Source: Lamellibrachia satsuma
Lineage: Eukaryota; Annelida; Polychaeta; Sabellida; Siboglinidae
DNA length: 64,000 nt
NCBI GenBank assembly: GCA_033239005.1
Contig: BSQZ01000009.1
Coordinates: 7,930,752 to 7,994,751, forward strand
Direction of reading: 5' to 3'
Part shown: positions 24,001 to 33,394 of the stretch, piece by piece
Layout of the letters: every line of letters starts with the position of its first letter
Numbering within the stretch: the stretch's first letter is position 1
Made by a program: the position numbers and the translations under genes
Notes under the pieces: generated by a model
Database searches by the model: none
What the model was told of the DNA's origin: nothing
The model's input: only the letters and a program-made list of their open reading frames with translations

Positions 24001-27000
24001 ATCATCTCGGCCACTGTCAGCCCACTGCAGGGCGAAGGTCTCCCCAAGCTGGTACCATTTACTTCTGTCCTGTGCCATTCTCATCCATGTGATGCCAGCA
24101 AACTTCACAATTTCATCTCTCCATCTAGTTTTTGGCCGTCCCCGACTTTGAGAACCTGTCATTGCTCTCCATTATGTTGTTATCTTTGTCCACCTGTTGT
24201 CCTTAGTTCTGGCAAGGTGTCCCACCCATCTCCATTTCTTGAAATTCAGAAATTTTAACTTGTTTTATGATATCCTGGATTTTAATTTGCTCTCTGATCC
24301 ATTTGCTAGTTTTTTCTCAGTAATTCCTAGCATACATCTTTCCATGCTTCTTTGTGTTGTTCTAAGTTTTTGTTCCATTTTTTTGTCATTGCCCAAGTCT
24401 CTGCATCATATGTCAAAGATGGTAATATACACTGGTCAAAGACTCTACGTTTCAGCCATATTGGTATGTTACTCTTCTTAATGTCATTAAATTTTTTTAT
24501 TTGTTTGACTTTAGTGTAATTGTTGAACATACATGTTGATTCTTAACCCAATATTTTACTTTCTTTGTTGAGGTCATTTAGCATTTCCTCTAGTTCTTCT
24601 GCATTGTTTGTGATAAGAACAATGCCATCAGCAGATGGCTCAGATGATCACTGTTTATGTTGATTCCCTTTCTATCCCAGTCTACCTCCTGAAGATTCCT
24701 TCTAGGGCAGTATTAAACAATTTAGGTGAGACAGTGTCTCCCTGTCTTACACCTCTATCTATATTGATCTTGTTGCTATCTTTGTGGAGTCTGATGGTTG
24801 ATGTTCTCTGGTTATACATTGTGTTGATGATATTGATGTATGATGAATGTACAACCTGGTTGACTAGAGCCTCAAGAACTGCTGGGATTTCAACACTGTC
24901 AAAGGCTTTCTTATAATCGATGAAACCCAGACATAATGGTTGCCTATATTCTTCATGTTTTTGGATGATCTGGTTTATTACATGTAGGTGGTCAGTTGTT
25001 AAAAAACTGCTTTTGAATCCTGCCTGTTCTCTAGGTTGGTTGAAATCTAGGATGTTGGTAATGCGATTTGTTAGAACTTTAGTGAATAACTTATACAGAT
25101 TTGAGAGAAGGCTGATGGGTATTCAGGTGGTGTTCTCTGGCGGATAGTTTAGAGAAAACATTGGATATCATGCCTGAGCATTTTGGCCTCACGCTTTCCT
25201 GTATCAGGTCAAATAACTTGGGAACTAGGGTCTCTAAAAAAATGGCTGATGTCTAAATGGAAGTAATATGTTCAGTTGGAAAAGGCTTTGATTGTGAAAT
25301 CGGGTAAATTGTTAAAGTATGACTAGCCAAACCACTTTTGGCCTTTTTTACCCGATCGGTCAAAAAAACTTTAATGGTTTGTCTGACGATTTCACTGAAA
25401 CTAAATAAGCTGTTTGTGCAAACTAGCTAGCATGTCATAGTTGATACAAGTTGAGAAATGAATCCGAAACAAGACGAGCAAAAAAATCTAATCAAACAGT
25501 GTCCTTTAACACGTCCTGTACATGCAGTTTGTCCCAGGCCACCTAAATGTTCTTTTGTTTCAGCTTGCGACAGATGATCAGCCCCTCATGATTTTCTTCG
25601 ACTCTCTAGACCAGCTGTCATCCGCCTACCAAGCACACACGCTGACCTGGCTGCCAAAGAGCCTTCCTGCACACGTCCACCTGGTCGTGTCCACACTGCC
25701 AAAGTACTGCGAGATACTCGACACGCTCCGAGATATCGTGACAAACCAACGCAATTTTGTCGAGGTGCTGCCTCTCGGACTTCAGATGGGACAGGCTGTC
25801 CTGAGTGACTGGCTCAAGATAAACAGGCGCACATTGACGTCTTACCAACAAGGCGTTGTGCAGAAGGCACTGATCAAGTGCAGCTTGCCGTTGTACACTC
25901 GACTCATCTTTGAAGAGGTTTGTCGTTGGAAGTCGTACACACCACCGCTGCAGACACAGCTTCAGGACTGTGTCACGGGGATCCTCAATGTGCTGTTTGA
26001 GAGAGTTGAACGGTATTACGGCGAGAAGTTTGTATGCCATGCCCTGTCCTACCTCACTGCGTCGAAGAACGGGCTCAGTGATGCAGAGCTTGATGATCTG
26101 TTATCGCTCGATGACGAAGTGCTCAATGATGTTTTCATCTACTGGCTACCGCCGGTTCGGCGCATCCCGCCTCTTCTTTGGCCACGTCTCCACAACGAAC
26201 TCTCGTCTTACATCACACAACGTGAAGCCAATGCCACCATCGTGCTGTACTGGTATCACCGGCAGTTCATCGAGGTCGCCAGGCAGCGATATCTGTCGGA
26301 TGTGCCACATCGCATCTACATCCACTCGGTGCTCGTGCACTACTACCTCGGTACGTGGGGCGGCGGGCGCAAGAAGCCATTCAGATACTCATCGATTCAG
26401 GTGCAGCAGTTGGGTCTGCCGATGGCCGAGAGTGAGGCTGACCGCAAGGTGCCGATGCAACCACTGCAGTTCGCATGCGAAGGTCAGAAGAAGGTGCGAT
26501 ACAACCTGCGCAAGTTGAGCGAGTTGCCATTCCATCTGGTGAACTGCAGGAGGGTGGCAGACCTGAAGCGCGAGGTGCTCTTCAACTACAACTGGCTGCA
26601 CGCCAAGATCACGTCCATGTCACTGCACGACGTCCTTGCAGATTTCCGCTTTGCTGTGCAGAATGACATGAAAGACAAGGAGACGTGTCTACTGGAAAAC
26701 ACCTTGCGACTGTGTGGTAGCCACGTCAATCGCAACCCAGACACCCTCGCCTTTGACCTGCTGGGGCGTCTGCTGCCGTACTACGATGACCACCGCAACA
26801 TCCGTGTGCTGCTACAGCAGTGTGACACCGAGTCTCTGCGCCACTCAGCCATTGTGCCCGTCTTTCAGTGCTTCGAGGCGACCAAAGGCATGCTGCGCTA
26901 CATCCTTGAGGACCACAAGAGGACTGTCCGGGACCTCACCTTCAGCAAGAGCACGGGCGAGCTCATCTCGGTCTCACTTGACGGAACAATCGGGTTCTGG

Positions 27001-29658
27001 GATCTGACATCAGGCGAACGCACACGCACCATCGACATATCAGACCTGAAGCTGGGAAACCACACTAAACTGCTGCAGTCGGGGGACGGACGCTACCTGG
27101 TCTGTGACAGCGGCGAGAAACAGTCACCAGTGTGTATCTTCAACATGAAAACAAACCAACTGGCCCACAAGATGGGGAAGCGTTCGCCCAACATCCGTCG
27201 AGTTTTCAGCGTAGGCAATCTGCTGTGTTGGCAGAAGAGCATCATAAACATCAGTACAGGCAAGGTAGCATGCACCCTGAACACGTTCACCAAGTCGAAG
27301 AAGTACGTGACATGTGGAATCACGCCGAATGAGAAATACATTTTGGTCGGTGAGGAGAAACAGACCCATATGTTTGAGCTGCGGTCGGGACGTCTACAAA
27401 CATCGTTCCCTGCCGAAAACCTGCCCTGTATGTTCACCATTACCCCTGACAGCCGACTTGCTTATGCTGGCTACACGGAAGACTGCCTCTTCAAGGTGTT
27501 TGATCTCGACCCGAAGAGCGAAACATTTGGCACAGCCATCGTCGACTTTGATGCTCAGAAGGAATTTCCTGAAGTGCTCAATTCTGATGGTCCTCGCTTT
27601 GGGAAGGAGCTTGGGGAGTTGGCGATCTCTCCACACAACCCATATCACGTTGCCCTGAATGTCAAGCGATGTCACCTCGTGGTCTACAACATCGATCTGC
27701 TGCGTGCGAAATTGATGGACACGAAGGCAGTGTTGCGAGGTCGGCTCACGAGCAACAAGGTATATCTGTTCGGGACCACCTTCAACTATGACGGCAGCTA
27801 CCTGCTCGCGGGCATGGACCGACACCTGTACATATGGGACGTGGACAGCGGCCAGGTGCAGAAGACCATCAGTCTTCACAACACACACGTCTTCCCATTC
27901 GCAGTGTCGCATGAGAAGAACTTAGTGGTGACAGGTTCACAAGGAAACACGGCCATCAAGGTGTGGGACTTTGACAATTCCACCGAGTGCGCTGGGGCTG
28001 CTCAGCTGCGCATCTATGAGAACCCTGTGGACATGATGAAAGGCTCACCTGTTGACCAATGTGTCTACATCAAGCAGTACTACGGCCTGGTCAATGCCAA
28101 TGCATATCACTACCTCGACAGTTTCGGAATCGACGTGTGGAACATGAATACAGGCAACTGCCTCACGTACCTTCCATTTGGCCAGTACGGCACGCTCGAA
28201 CAGATGAGCATTTCCCCCAATGGTGAGAAGATGGCGCTGCTGCTCGGAGTCCGTTCAGAACGCTTCATGACCTTGATCGACCTGGTGGAGAACAAGTTGA
28301 TCGTGTCTCTGTCGCACTTTGGCTGTCATTCGTTTGTGATGAGCCCATGCTGGGACTTTGCCGTCACGATCGGACTGAGTAATGAGGAGGTGGAGATGAA
28401 GCTCTGGAACCTCAAGTCAGAGGCAGAAATTGAGTGCTTCACCAACTGCAGCAGTCCCGTGTTCGTTGCGAACAATCACAACCTGGTGTACATCGAGAAC
28501 GGCAGCCTTATTGTCGTGTACTCGCTGCGGATGTTTGTGAAGCTGCACACGATGTACTGCATTGCAGATCAATTGCAGCTGATCCCGAACAGGCCAGACG
28601 TTATCATGGCAACAATGTTTCCCAACAAGGACGTTGGAGACGAAACGCCATACTCCGAGGTGAAAATCATTTCCATTGAACGATGCAAGATTGTGTCGAG
28701 GATAAACTATGTGTCTCCGCGTGGGATCGTTGATGTTTCCAAAGATGGCCTGATCGCCATAGACAGCTACCTGCAAGCCTTTGACCTTGAGAAGGGCATT
28801 ATCATAAATGACCTTGCCGCAACTGTCATGGGCCCTAGCAGGGAATATGATCTCGTACGACTGACGTACGATGGAAAGTTTGCCATCTGGGTAAACGATC
28901 TGTCGGTAGAGGTACGCAGCATCTCAGACGGCAAGCTCGTTGCGAACGTGTGTACACACGAGAAGCCAACGTCGCTAGAACTACTAGATTTTGGCTACCT
29001 GATCGTGGTTGGACGAGAGGATGGTCACGTGCTCACCATGAAGCTGCTTCACAACCGCAGTCACGTGTACATCAATGCCGCTGTTCCGTATGACCGCGAC
29101 GAGCGCACCAACATGGTGTTGGAGAAGTCGGCTTGTCCCGATGAGGTCATAGAAACGTTTGACCCGATATACCAGCTGACCACCAAGAAGCGGCATGACA
29201 GTGACTTTGCCCAAGTCAGCAGTGACATTCAAGTGAGCTTAAACAAACAGGCCAAAGTACCCATCTCAATCACAAAGACGTGGTCGGAAACCGACCTAAA
29301 GGCCGCAGCAGCCTCCATGGGTCACATCACTCCGAAACGTCGTCTTTCTTCGCCGATGCTCTTTCTGCACAACGTCACGACTAAGTCACGAGACAACAGC
29401 CCAAAGAGTAGCCCGGTGGAGAGCCCGATGGACAGCCCAAAGATGCGCGTGAGAGTAAAGGAGAAGACGGTGACACACGAGCCTGCCAGCGCACTTGGCG
29501 CCATCCATAAGACGGGCAACATGTTGATGGCCTGTGTTGAAGCAGGCTCCTCACTATCCCTCAGTCGCAGCCCATCTCCCCGCATCTTCCCAGCCGTCGA
29601 CATGGAACAGTTGCACCGGCATCTGCAGAGGACAATGGATGTCTCCAAGATGTCATAG
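17156..29658 (+). CDS. NWD2-like: NACHT and WD-repeat protein (NWD1/NWD2-like), 6 exons, 5' partial
   Basis: Exons are 17,156-17,272, 17,935-18,138, 18,623-18,767, 22,449-23,072, 23,280-23,419 and 25,564-29,658. All have GT/AG junctions and phases that join into one frame of about 1,775 residues. Order: an N-terminal DUF4062-like region (IDLRWGIRDES, then GQKYGYRPF), a linker, a NACHT ATPase with Walker A GESGSGKTS and a Walker B-like IFFDSLDQL, a winged-helix/helical stretch, many WD40-type repeats (for example DGTIGFWDL, RHLYIWDVDSG, TAIKVWDFD), and a Ser/Pro-rich tail. Family members are cytosolic STAND ATPases related to NLR and APAF1. The giant last exon resembles vertebrate NWD2, while DLRWG and YGYRP are closer to NWD1, so NWD1 versus NWD2 orthology is open. 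The start exon is missing. Confidence 0.93.
17370..17755 (-). repeat. Dispersed repeat, family B, copy 1 (intronic)
   Basis: Read on the minus strand, this begins TTGGGGGTCAATCACATTGG and contains GGAATTG-rich blocks, a TTTTTAACTCAAAT segment and repeated TATAATATGT. The same order of blocks occurs on the plus strand at 47,110-47,425, inside GTF2H1. It is non-coding and AT-rich. No clear TIRs or tRNA head were seen. Confidence 0.72.
17935..18138 (+). CDS. NWD2-like: NWD-type gene, exon 2
   Basis: It encodes 68 residues starting TFIGQKYGYRPFPPIINASE, matching the conserved GxxYGYRP segment of NWD proteins that follows DLRWG. The acceptor is CCGACAG and the donor AAG/GTATAG. Phase 0 at both ends. 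Confidence 0.9.
18218..18284. repeat. (GT)n(GTGC)n microsatellite
   Basis: A run of GT dinucleotides passes into about ten GTGC tetranucleotides, in intron 2. Confidence 0.93.
18623..18767 (+). CDS. NWD2-like: NWD-type gene, exon 3
   Basis: It encodes about 48 residues (EQSPLKEADQQLWQ to EKEKYFVS), a predicted helical linker before the NACHT domain. The acceptor is TTTGTAG and the donor CAG/GTAACA. It ends in phase 1, completed by the exon at 22,449 to give V-T-E-Y-E-I-E. Confidence 0.88.
18796..19115. repeat. 46-bp minisatellite, 7 copies
   Basis: Units starting GCAGGAATAGGGAATGATTC recur every 46 bp at 18,796, 18,842, 18,888, 18,934, 18,980, 19,026 and 19,072. Copies differ by AGGG/ACGG/ACAG and CCAAT/CGAT variants. 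The array starts 29 bp after an exon end. Minus-strand frames through it are artefacts. Confidence 0.95.
19848..19933. repeat. (TA)n microsatellite in duplication unit 1
   Basis: About 85 bp of TA dinucleotides, ending in TATATATGCAGTG. Confidence 0.95.
20985..21059. repeat. (TA)n microsatellite in duplication unit 2
   Basis: This is the counterpart of the TA tract in unit 1, interrupted at its start by TATATATAAATATA. The length difference between the two tracts postdates the duplication. Confidence 0.95.
21268..21606 (-). other. 112-codon open frame in unit 2, function unknown
   Basis: The frame starts MRPSSCSYRFTLNFRPL, includes a proline-rich stretch (GNARPPTINPYSLPDPKL) and a helical stretch (CNSFKDFYSFISAYGNSS), and ends in a stop. 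Its C-terminal two thirds are also in unit 1 (20,134-20,360). Composition looks protein-like, so it may be a fragment of a mobile-element ORF. No family was recognised, and it lies antisense in an intron of the NWD-type gene. Confidence 0.3.
21732..21862. repeat. Inverted repeat with G-rich/C-rich tracts
   Basis: AATATAGATCAAC near 21,736 pairs with GTTGATCTATATT near 21,825. The segment between carries GGTGGGT/GGTCGGTGGG repeats and the right flank carries CCCACCCACCCACCC. The G-rich strand could form a G-quadruplex. Confidence 0.8.
22023..22215 (+). repeat. Dispersed repeat, family C, copy 1
   Basis: Starts ACATTTCTAGGGCTCTGTTG and runs through AATTCTGTATAAATGTGTAA, TTTTTTTATTGGTTGATAAG and CGATTGAGTATCG. 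A second copy in the same orientation lies at 23,484-23,690, so the two copies bracket exon 4 of the NWD-type gene. Confidence 0.8.
22449..23072 (+). CDS. NWD2-like: NWD-type gene, exon 4 (NACHT P-loop)
   Basis: It encodes 208 residues from VTEYEIEKGLLQ to VLLVRFLG. The Walker A motif VYGESGSGKTSLL lies near nucleotide 22,980, preceded by CKTRQEVFRGR, matching the NWD segment before the NACHT domain. The acceptor is GTGTTTCAG and the donor CTAG/GTGAGT. Composition is clearly coding and GC-richer than the surrounding introns. Confidence 0.94.
23280..23419 (+). CDS. NWD2-like: NWD-type gene, exon 5
   Basis: It completes LVRFLG and encodes TTARSSSLRLVLGSVCWQIG to YFHELLN, the NACHT strand-helix following the P-loop. 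The acceptor is GGTTGCAG and the donor AAT/GTAAGT. Ends in phase 0. Confidence 0.92.
23484..23690 (+). repeat. Dispersed repeat, family C, copy 2
   Basis: ACATTTCTAAGGTCTGTTGC through AATTCTGTATAAATCTGTAA, TTTTTTTATTGGTTAATCGG and TTCGATCGAGTGGTCAATCG repeat, in order, the block at 22,023-22,215. This copy contains a short internal duplication of TAAAATTTTTATTAGAAATC. Confidence 0.8.
23960..25240 (-). mobile_element. 5'-truncated RTE-like LINE (reverse transcriptase part)
   Basis: On the minus strand, in order: PISLLSNLYKLFTKVL (about 25,110), QPREQAGF (about 25,030), FIDYKKAFDSVE (24,891-24,926), VRQGDTVSP (24,725-24,755), CILPSLTYDAETWAMTK (about 24,390) and the typical tail SRGRPKTRWRDEIVKFAG...WADSGRDDDD (24,150-23,990). 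These match the reverse transcriptase and C terminus of RTE-clade non-LTR retrotransposons. The frame is broken several times, the catalytic FADD box is altered, and no endonuclease domain is present, so it is a dead relic. It lies antisense in intron 5 of the NWD-type gene. Confidence 0.92.
25290..25445 (-). repeat. Dispersed repeat, family D, copy 1
   Basis: GGTTTGTCTGACGATTTCAC followed by GAAACTAAATAA and GTTTGTGCAAAC corresponds, in reverse complement, to a block at 34,610-34,740 and in part to 62,745-62,850. It is non-coding, ending about 120 bp before the final NWD exon. Confidence 0.65.
25564..29658 (+). CDS. NWD2-like: NWD-type gene, terminal 4.1-kb exon (NACHT end, WD repeats, tail)
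   Basis: The exon encodes 1,364 residues without an intron, from LATDDQPLMIFFDSLDQLSS to MDVSKMS and a TAG stop. The Walker B-like IFFDSLDQL is followed by the sensor-like segment VVSTLPK, then a helical region to about residue 440. WD40-type repeats occupy roughly residues 460-1,210. The C-terminal 150 residues are Ser/Pro-rich (SPKSSPVESPMDSPKM, LSLSRSPSPR), likely phosphorylated and unstructured. Upstream in-frame codons from 25,522 are intron. Continuity over 4 kb argues for an intact, selected gene. Confidence 0.95.
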   Translation, partial: LATDDQPLMIFFDSLDQLSSAYQAHTLTWLPKSLPAHVHLVVSTLPKYCEILDTLRDIVTNQRNFVEVLPLGLQMGQAVLSDWLKINRRTLTSYQQGVVQKALIKCSLPLYTRLIFEEVCRWKSYTPPLQTQLQDCVTGILNVLFERVERYYGEKFVCHALSYLTASKNGLSDAELDDLLSLDDEVLNDVFIYWLPPVRRIPPLLWPRLHNELSSYITQREANATIVLYWYHRQFIEVARQRYLSDVPHRIYIHSVLVHYYLGTWGGGRKKPFRYSSIQVQQLGLPMAESEADRKVPMQPLQFACEGQKKVRYNLRKLSELPFHLVNCRRVADLKREVLFNYNWLHAKITSMSLHDVLADFRFAVQNDMKDKETCLLENTLRLCGSHVNRNPDTLAFDLLGRLLPYYDDHRNIRVLLQQCDTESLRHSAIVPVFQCFEATKGMLRYILEDHKRTVRDLTFSKSTGELISVSLDGTIGFWDLTSGERTRTIDISDLKLGNHTKLLQSGDGRYLVCDSGEKQSPVCIFNMKTNQLAHKMGKRSPNIRRVFSVGNLLCWQKSIINISTGKVACTLNTFTKSKKYVTCGITPNEKYILVGEEKQTHMFELRSGRLQTSFPAENLPCMFTITPDSRLAYAGYTEDCLFKVFDLDPKSETFGTAIVDFDAQKEFPEVLNSDGPRFGKELGELAISPHNPYHVALNVKRCHLVVYNIDLLRAKLMDTKAVLRGRLTSNKVYLFGTTFNYDGSYLLAGMDRHLYIWDVDSGQVQKTISLHNTHVFPFAVSHEKNLVVTGSQGNTAIKVWDFDNSTECAGAAQLRIYENPVDMMKGSPVDQCVYIKQYYGLVNANAYHYLDSFGIDVWNMNTGNCLTYLPFGQYGTLEQMSISPNGEKMALLLGVRSERFMTLIDLVENKLIVSLSHFGCHSFVMSPCWDFAVTIGLSNEEVEMKLWNLKSEAEIECFTNCSSPVFVANNHNLVYIENGSLIVVYSLRMFVKLHTMYCIADQLQLIPNRPDVIMATMFPNKDVGDETPYSEVKIISIERCKIVSRINYVSPRGIVDVSKDGLIAIDSYLQAFDLEKGIIINDLAATVMGPSREYDLVRLTYDGKFAIWVNDLSVEVRSISDGKLVANVCTHEKPTSLELLDFGYLIVVGREDGHVLTMKLLHNRSHVYINAAVPYDRDERTNMVLEKSACPDEVIETFDPIYQLTTKKRHDSDFAQVSSDIQVSLNKQAKVPISITKTWSETDLKAAAASMGHITPKRRLSSPMLFLHNVTTKSRDNSPKSSPVESPMDSPKMRVRVKEKTVTHEPASALGAIHKTGNMLMACVEAGSSLSLSRSPSPRIFPAVDMEQLHRHLQRTMDVSKMS

Positions 29659-30589
29659 CATTCATTACAAGAACTCTGTTCAACTGTCAAAGAATAAGAC
29701 GTTCCGCAGCCAAACTTTGACAGAATCAACATGGGCCATAAATGACAAATACTGTAGAAATATTGACAAGAAATGCAGTAGATTTACTTTTGGACAGCTC
29801 CAGCATAAGCTGCTTTATTTAATGCATTGCATCCACATGAACATCAGCTGCATGACATCCATTCCATGCAGTCTAGATAGGTCATAGCCGTCACATTGTT
29901 GTGGTTCTAGAATGACTGTATGAATAACAGACATAATTTATTTGGCAGTTCTGCCATTTACAGAGGTGTACACTGATCGTTATTCCACTGTGCATAATAT
30001 TGGTTTTAGTTTGCTTTTAATTTAATATAAAATACATCCATGTGTGAATGCTGCCAGTGATTCACTGCAGATGAATACAACATTGATTTAACAGACACAA
30101 AACAAAAGTGCCGTCTATGCAAAGCTTATAATTAAACTTCATTATACACCTGTAGGTGAACAAAATTAATCGTTATGTCTGGATCAAGAGTTGAAGTCAA
30201 ATATGTATTTATGTTTAAATACGCTGACTTTGCATATTTGTAATATAGGGTACATATGAATTTATAAGTCGTATGTATTTGAAATTTTAGCATCGTATTT
30301 GATCATTTCTTGTATTAATTTGTTATTTGTAATTAAATGTATTTGAAATTTTTAAATGTAATGTATTTGTATTTTATCCAACAATGTAGTTGACCCCAAC
30401 TCTTGTCTGGATGGACTTAGGTGAATGTAGTGTAACACACATAGAACCCAAACTGTTGGATTATTGGTGCTAATGAGTATTTGGTGTTTCAATAGACCGG
30501 TGTCCTGTCAGCTACACGGTTGTTGGTTGACACGGGCATATCATCGAATCATTCAGAATCAGATTCTGTGTATGTTGGAATAACCTAAT
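29659..30589 (+). other. Probable 3' UTR of NWD-type gene, then AT-rich intergenic DNA
   Basis: No ORF of note. No canonical AATAAA signal is obvious in the first 400 bp. Variants such as AATATAAA near 30,023 could serve. Confidence 0.4.
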
Positions 30590-30904
30590 TACCATATTCG
30601 ACCTATTAAGCGTACATACCCTAATTAGCGTGCACCCCTTTTTTATAAAGGCAGGATCCATAATTATTGTAATTTGACTAGTGATGAACAACTGTAAAGT
30701 GGTGCCATCTGGTGTTAAACAGTTGGCACCACTTTTCAGTTGTTCTACACTAGCCACCAAATGACACCACTAGTGTTAGACAGTTACCTCATTGTCAAGA
30801 GAGAAAAAATGTGGTGTATGCTTATTAGAACCGATTCCTTGACATTTTCCCATGGCTCAATTTTTTTTCAAGCATACTATGTGCTTATTAGGTCGTATAC
30901 AGTA
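30590..30904. mobile_element. Palindromic MITE, family A, copy 2
   Basis: The 315-bp element starts TACCATATTCGACCTATTAA and ends TTATTAGGTCGTATACAGTA, giving inverted termini bounded by TA. CAACTGTAAAGTGGTGCC and GGCACCACTTTTCAGTTG form a long internal inverted repeat around the centre. Relative to 5,854-6,162 it is inverted; shared blocks include AAGGCAGGATCC/GGATCCTGC and the GTGGTGTATGCTTA arm. Confidence 0.88.
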
Positions 30905-32153
30905 TGTTGTATTGTATAATGTAATTCAGCGTGAGCCATGAATAATGGGTGGCATTTATCATGTTGGTGGTTGATGAAGAGGGACGGGGAGGAGATGGGG
31001 GACGGGGGGGGGATTCAAGGCATGTGGACACAACGCCTTATGATTTGTTTGCATTCCCTTATCAAAGCACAAATTTACTGAAATGTTATGTAGGAATGCA
31101 CCTGACCAGAAACAAGATTGGAGATATTATGTAATGTTTCTTTGCTTCTGCATAATGTCGTAGACGACATGCGCTCAAAAAATGCTGTGTGCTGATTGTG
31201 ATAAAACGCTAGTCGAAGTTGAGGCCAGAAATTCATTACGGAATATCTGTGTATTTGTTACCTAGTAGGACATGTAAAAAAGGCTGTAAATATTGCTGTA
31301 CAAACTGTGCACACAAGTGGCGCCACCTGGTGAATGGCTTAAACTTGCGAATGGCTAGACGTATCAGTTGTCATGCGGTTGTTTTACAAAAGTAATACAC
31401 GCTTGCTCTTGAATTTAATTGTTAATAAAATACTGGCAATTTATAGTTGTTACCACCATTGTCTGTGACTAGTTATTGCTACTGTAACCTTGCAGTGAGG
31501 CAGGTGTTTTGCACCTTTTTGGGACGTGCCACAGGCGTCTGGACATCATTACCTATAGTATTAGTATTGCATTAGTATTAGCACTACTTAATTGACATAT
31601 CTTCTTTTTGCTGTTACAAGAATATGCTATGTAATTTATGTGATGTTAGGAACTAGGCAACACTTGGGAAATAGTAATAATGGCTACTAATGTATTTATC
31701 ATATTTACATAAAATTAACTGCTGTAACGGCCCCACTACATTGACAGATGTGATCATGAAAATAAAGATAATACAAATTACAGCAGTTGTAGTTGTTATT
31801 TCAAAACCCTACAACAACAATCAGTCTGCAATACACCCTAATTAGTTGCACAAGGTGACACTGCCATTTTTTTGTACCCTGACATTTCTTATCTTTTTGT
31901 CTTGAGAAATGTCTCTGCCTCAAATCTCTCAAGTGGTTATACTCCAAACAGCCCAAACTTGGGCTAATGCAGGAGTTTGTGGTGGACTGTGCGCATGAGC
32001 TGTGGGTGGTACATTCGACTCTTTAATGTTGCTGAAATGGTTTTTAGCTGATAGTTTTATTTATTTTATGTATAGGATGTTAAACGAAAATTTTTAATAG
32101 GTTGGTTGGTTGGCTGCCGTCTTACTTCCCTAATAATATCACAACTAGTCTAT
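30905..32153. other. Intergenic DNA, nothing recognised
   Basis: Short frames only. GGGACGGGGAGGAGATGGGG near 30,980 is a purine-rich tract that could form a G-quadruplex or triplex. Confidence 0.35.
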
Positions 32154-33305
32154 TGCCCTATAACAATACAATACAATATAAAATACTTCTATTGCGCTAA
32201 AATCCTCTGGAGATCCAAGCTCGGTAGCGCACCAAAACAAAAGGGGTTAAGCAGTTCTTAATCGATAAGCAGTTCCAGTTGTAAACAGCTGGATTGGTAC
32301 ACTGGGGGTTATGGAGGATAAGCAAGTTTAAACAGGTGGATTTTCAGTTTACACCAAAATGTTATATACTTAACACTAACAACAGGGAGTGAGTTCCATA
32401 CAGTCAGTGCAGCAACTGAAAAAGCTGTAGTTTCGACATTTGTCTTAAAACTGGAGGAGTAAACAAAACAAAAACCAAAACAGTAAATTAGAATTAAATG
32501 ATAGGAGTTGTCTAGGCTGTCTTGCAGAAGTGAGCAGTGAATGTAAACATACTGGTTGCTAGGATGAAAGTGCTTGATAGGTAATTGTGCAGATCTTAAA
32601 AATAATGCAATATCGGACAGGAAGCCAACGAAGTGGTGCTGTGTGAGAGAAATGAGGAAACCGGGTAACTATCCTTGCTGAACAATTTTGCAAATTTTGT
32701 CGTTTCAAGATGTCCTTGAGAGCAATATTGTGATAAAGGGAATTGTAATAGTCATGTCTACTGCTAACAAGAGCAGTTGCAATAGTTTTGTTGACAGCAA
32801 AAGACATACCAGTGAATAGGTCACGAATGTGATAAAAGCAGCAATGACAAGTTTGTGAAACATGCTGTGTAAAATTTTAATTATTATCAAAGGTGACTCC
32901 TTAATTCTGGCTGAGACGGCCGGTGTAAAATTCTGGCTCAGGTGTTTGGGAAAAAAACAATCAAGTTTACCATGCTGCTTTTGTCTACCAATAATAAGAA
33001 ACTGTTTTATCTACATTTAACTATAATTTGCTGTCAGTCATCCAGTGGAAGCAAGGTAAGTGTTGTTACATTATCTTTGTCCATATTTAGTACCTTGCAA
33101 ATAAAGCTTAGATTAGAAATAGGTATATTACTGTTTAGGTTTTCTTTAGACAAAGTTGACTTCACAAGAAGTGGGTTGACTTGCACTTGTTTGAAATCGT
33201 CAGTAAATCAGAGCACAGTGATGAAATTACAATATCAAAGTAATGTATCAAGACATGCTTTCAGAATTTATTTGTGCAGAGTCCACTTCTACAGGATTTA
33301 AGTAT
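32154..33305 (-). mobile_element. Decayed CR1/Jockey-group LINE, internally deleted
   Basis: On the minus strand, VNPLLVKSTLSKENL..PISNLSFICKVLN (about 33,190-33,070) matches the start of a CR1/Jockey reverse transcriptase. Further along, TALVSSRHDYYNSLYHNIAL and RFPHFSHTAPLRWLPVRY (32,790-32,590) match its C-terminal part. FKTNVETTAFSVAALTVWNSLP and KIHLFKLAYPP (32,460-32,310) form the 3' end. The catalytic core between is missing and stops interrupt the frame. It ends in a TTGTATTGTATTG-type tail at 32,154-32,180. Confidence 0.88.
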
Positions 33306-33394
33306 GATCTGGAAAAGCAGACCGGATCAGACTGATTTTGTTCTTGAAATGACTGAAGAATGATTCACATAATGACTTGACTGAGATGATTATG

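Noticed and set aside
24635..25147. Plus-strand frames of 75-93 codons
   Set aside because: They are antisense to the RTE-like reverse transcriptase, which reads on the minus strand.
25910..26518. 202-codon frame overlapping the NWD last exon
   Set aside because: It is an alternative frame of a GC-rich coding exon, rich in Cys/Ser/Arg and without homology.
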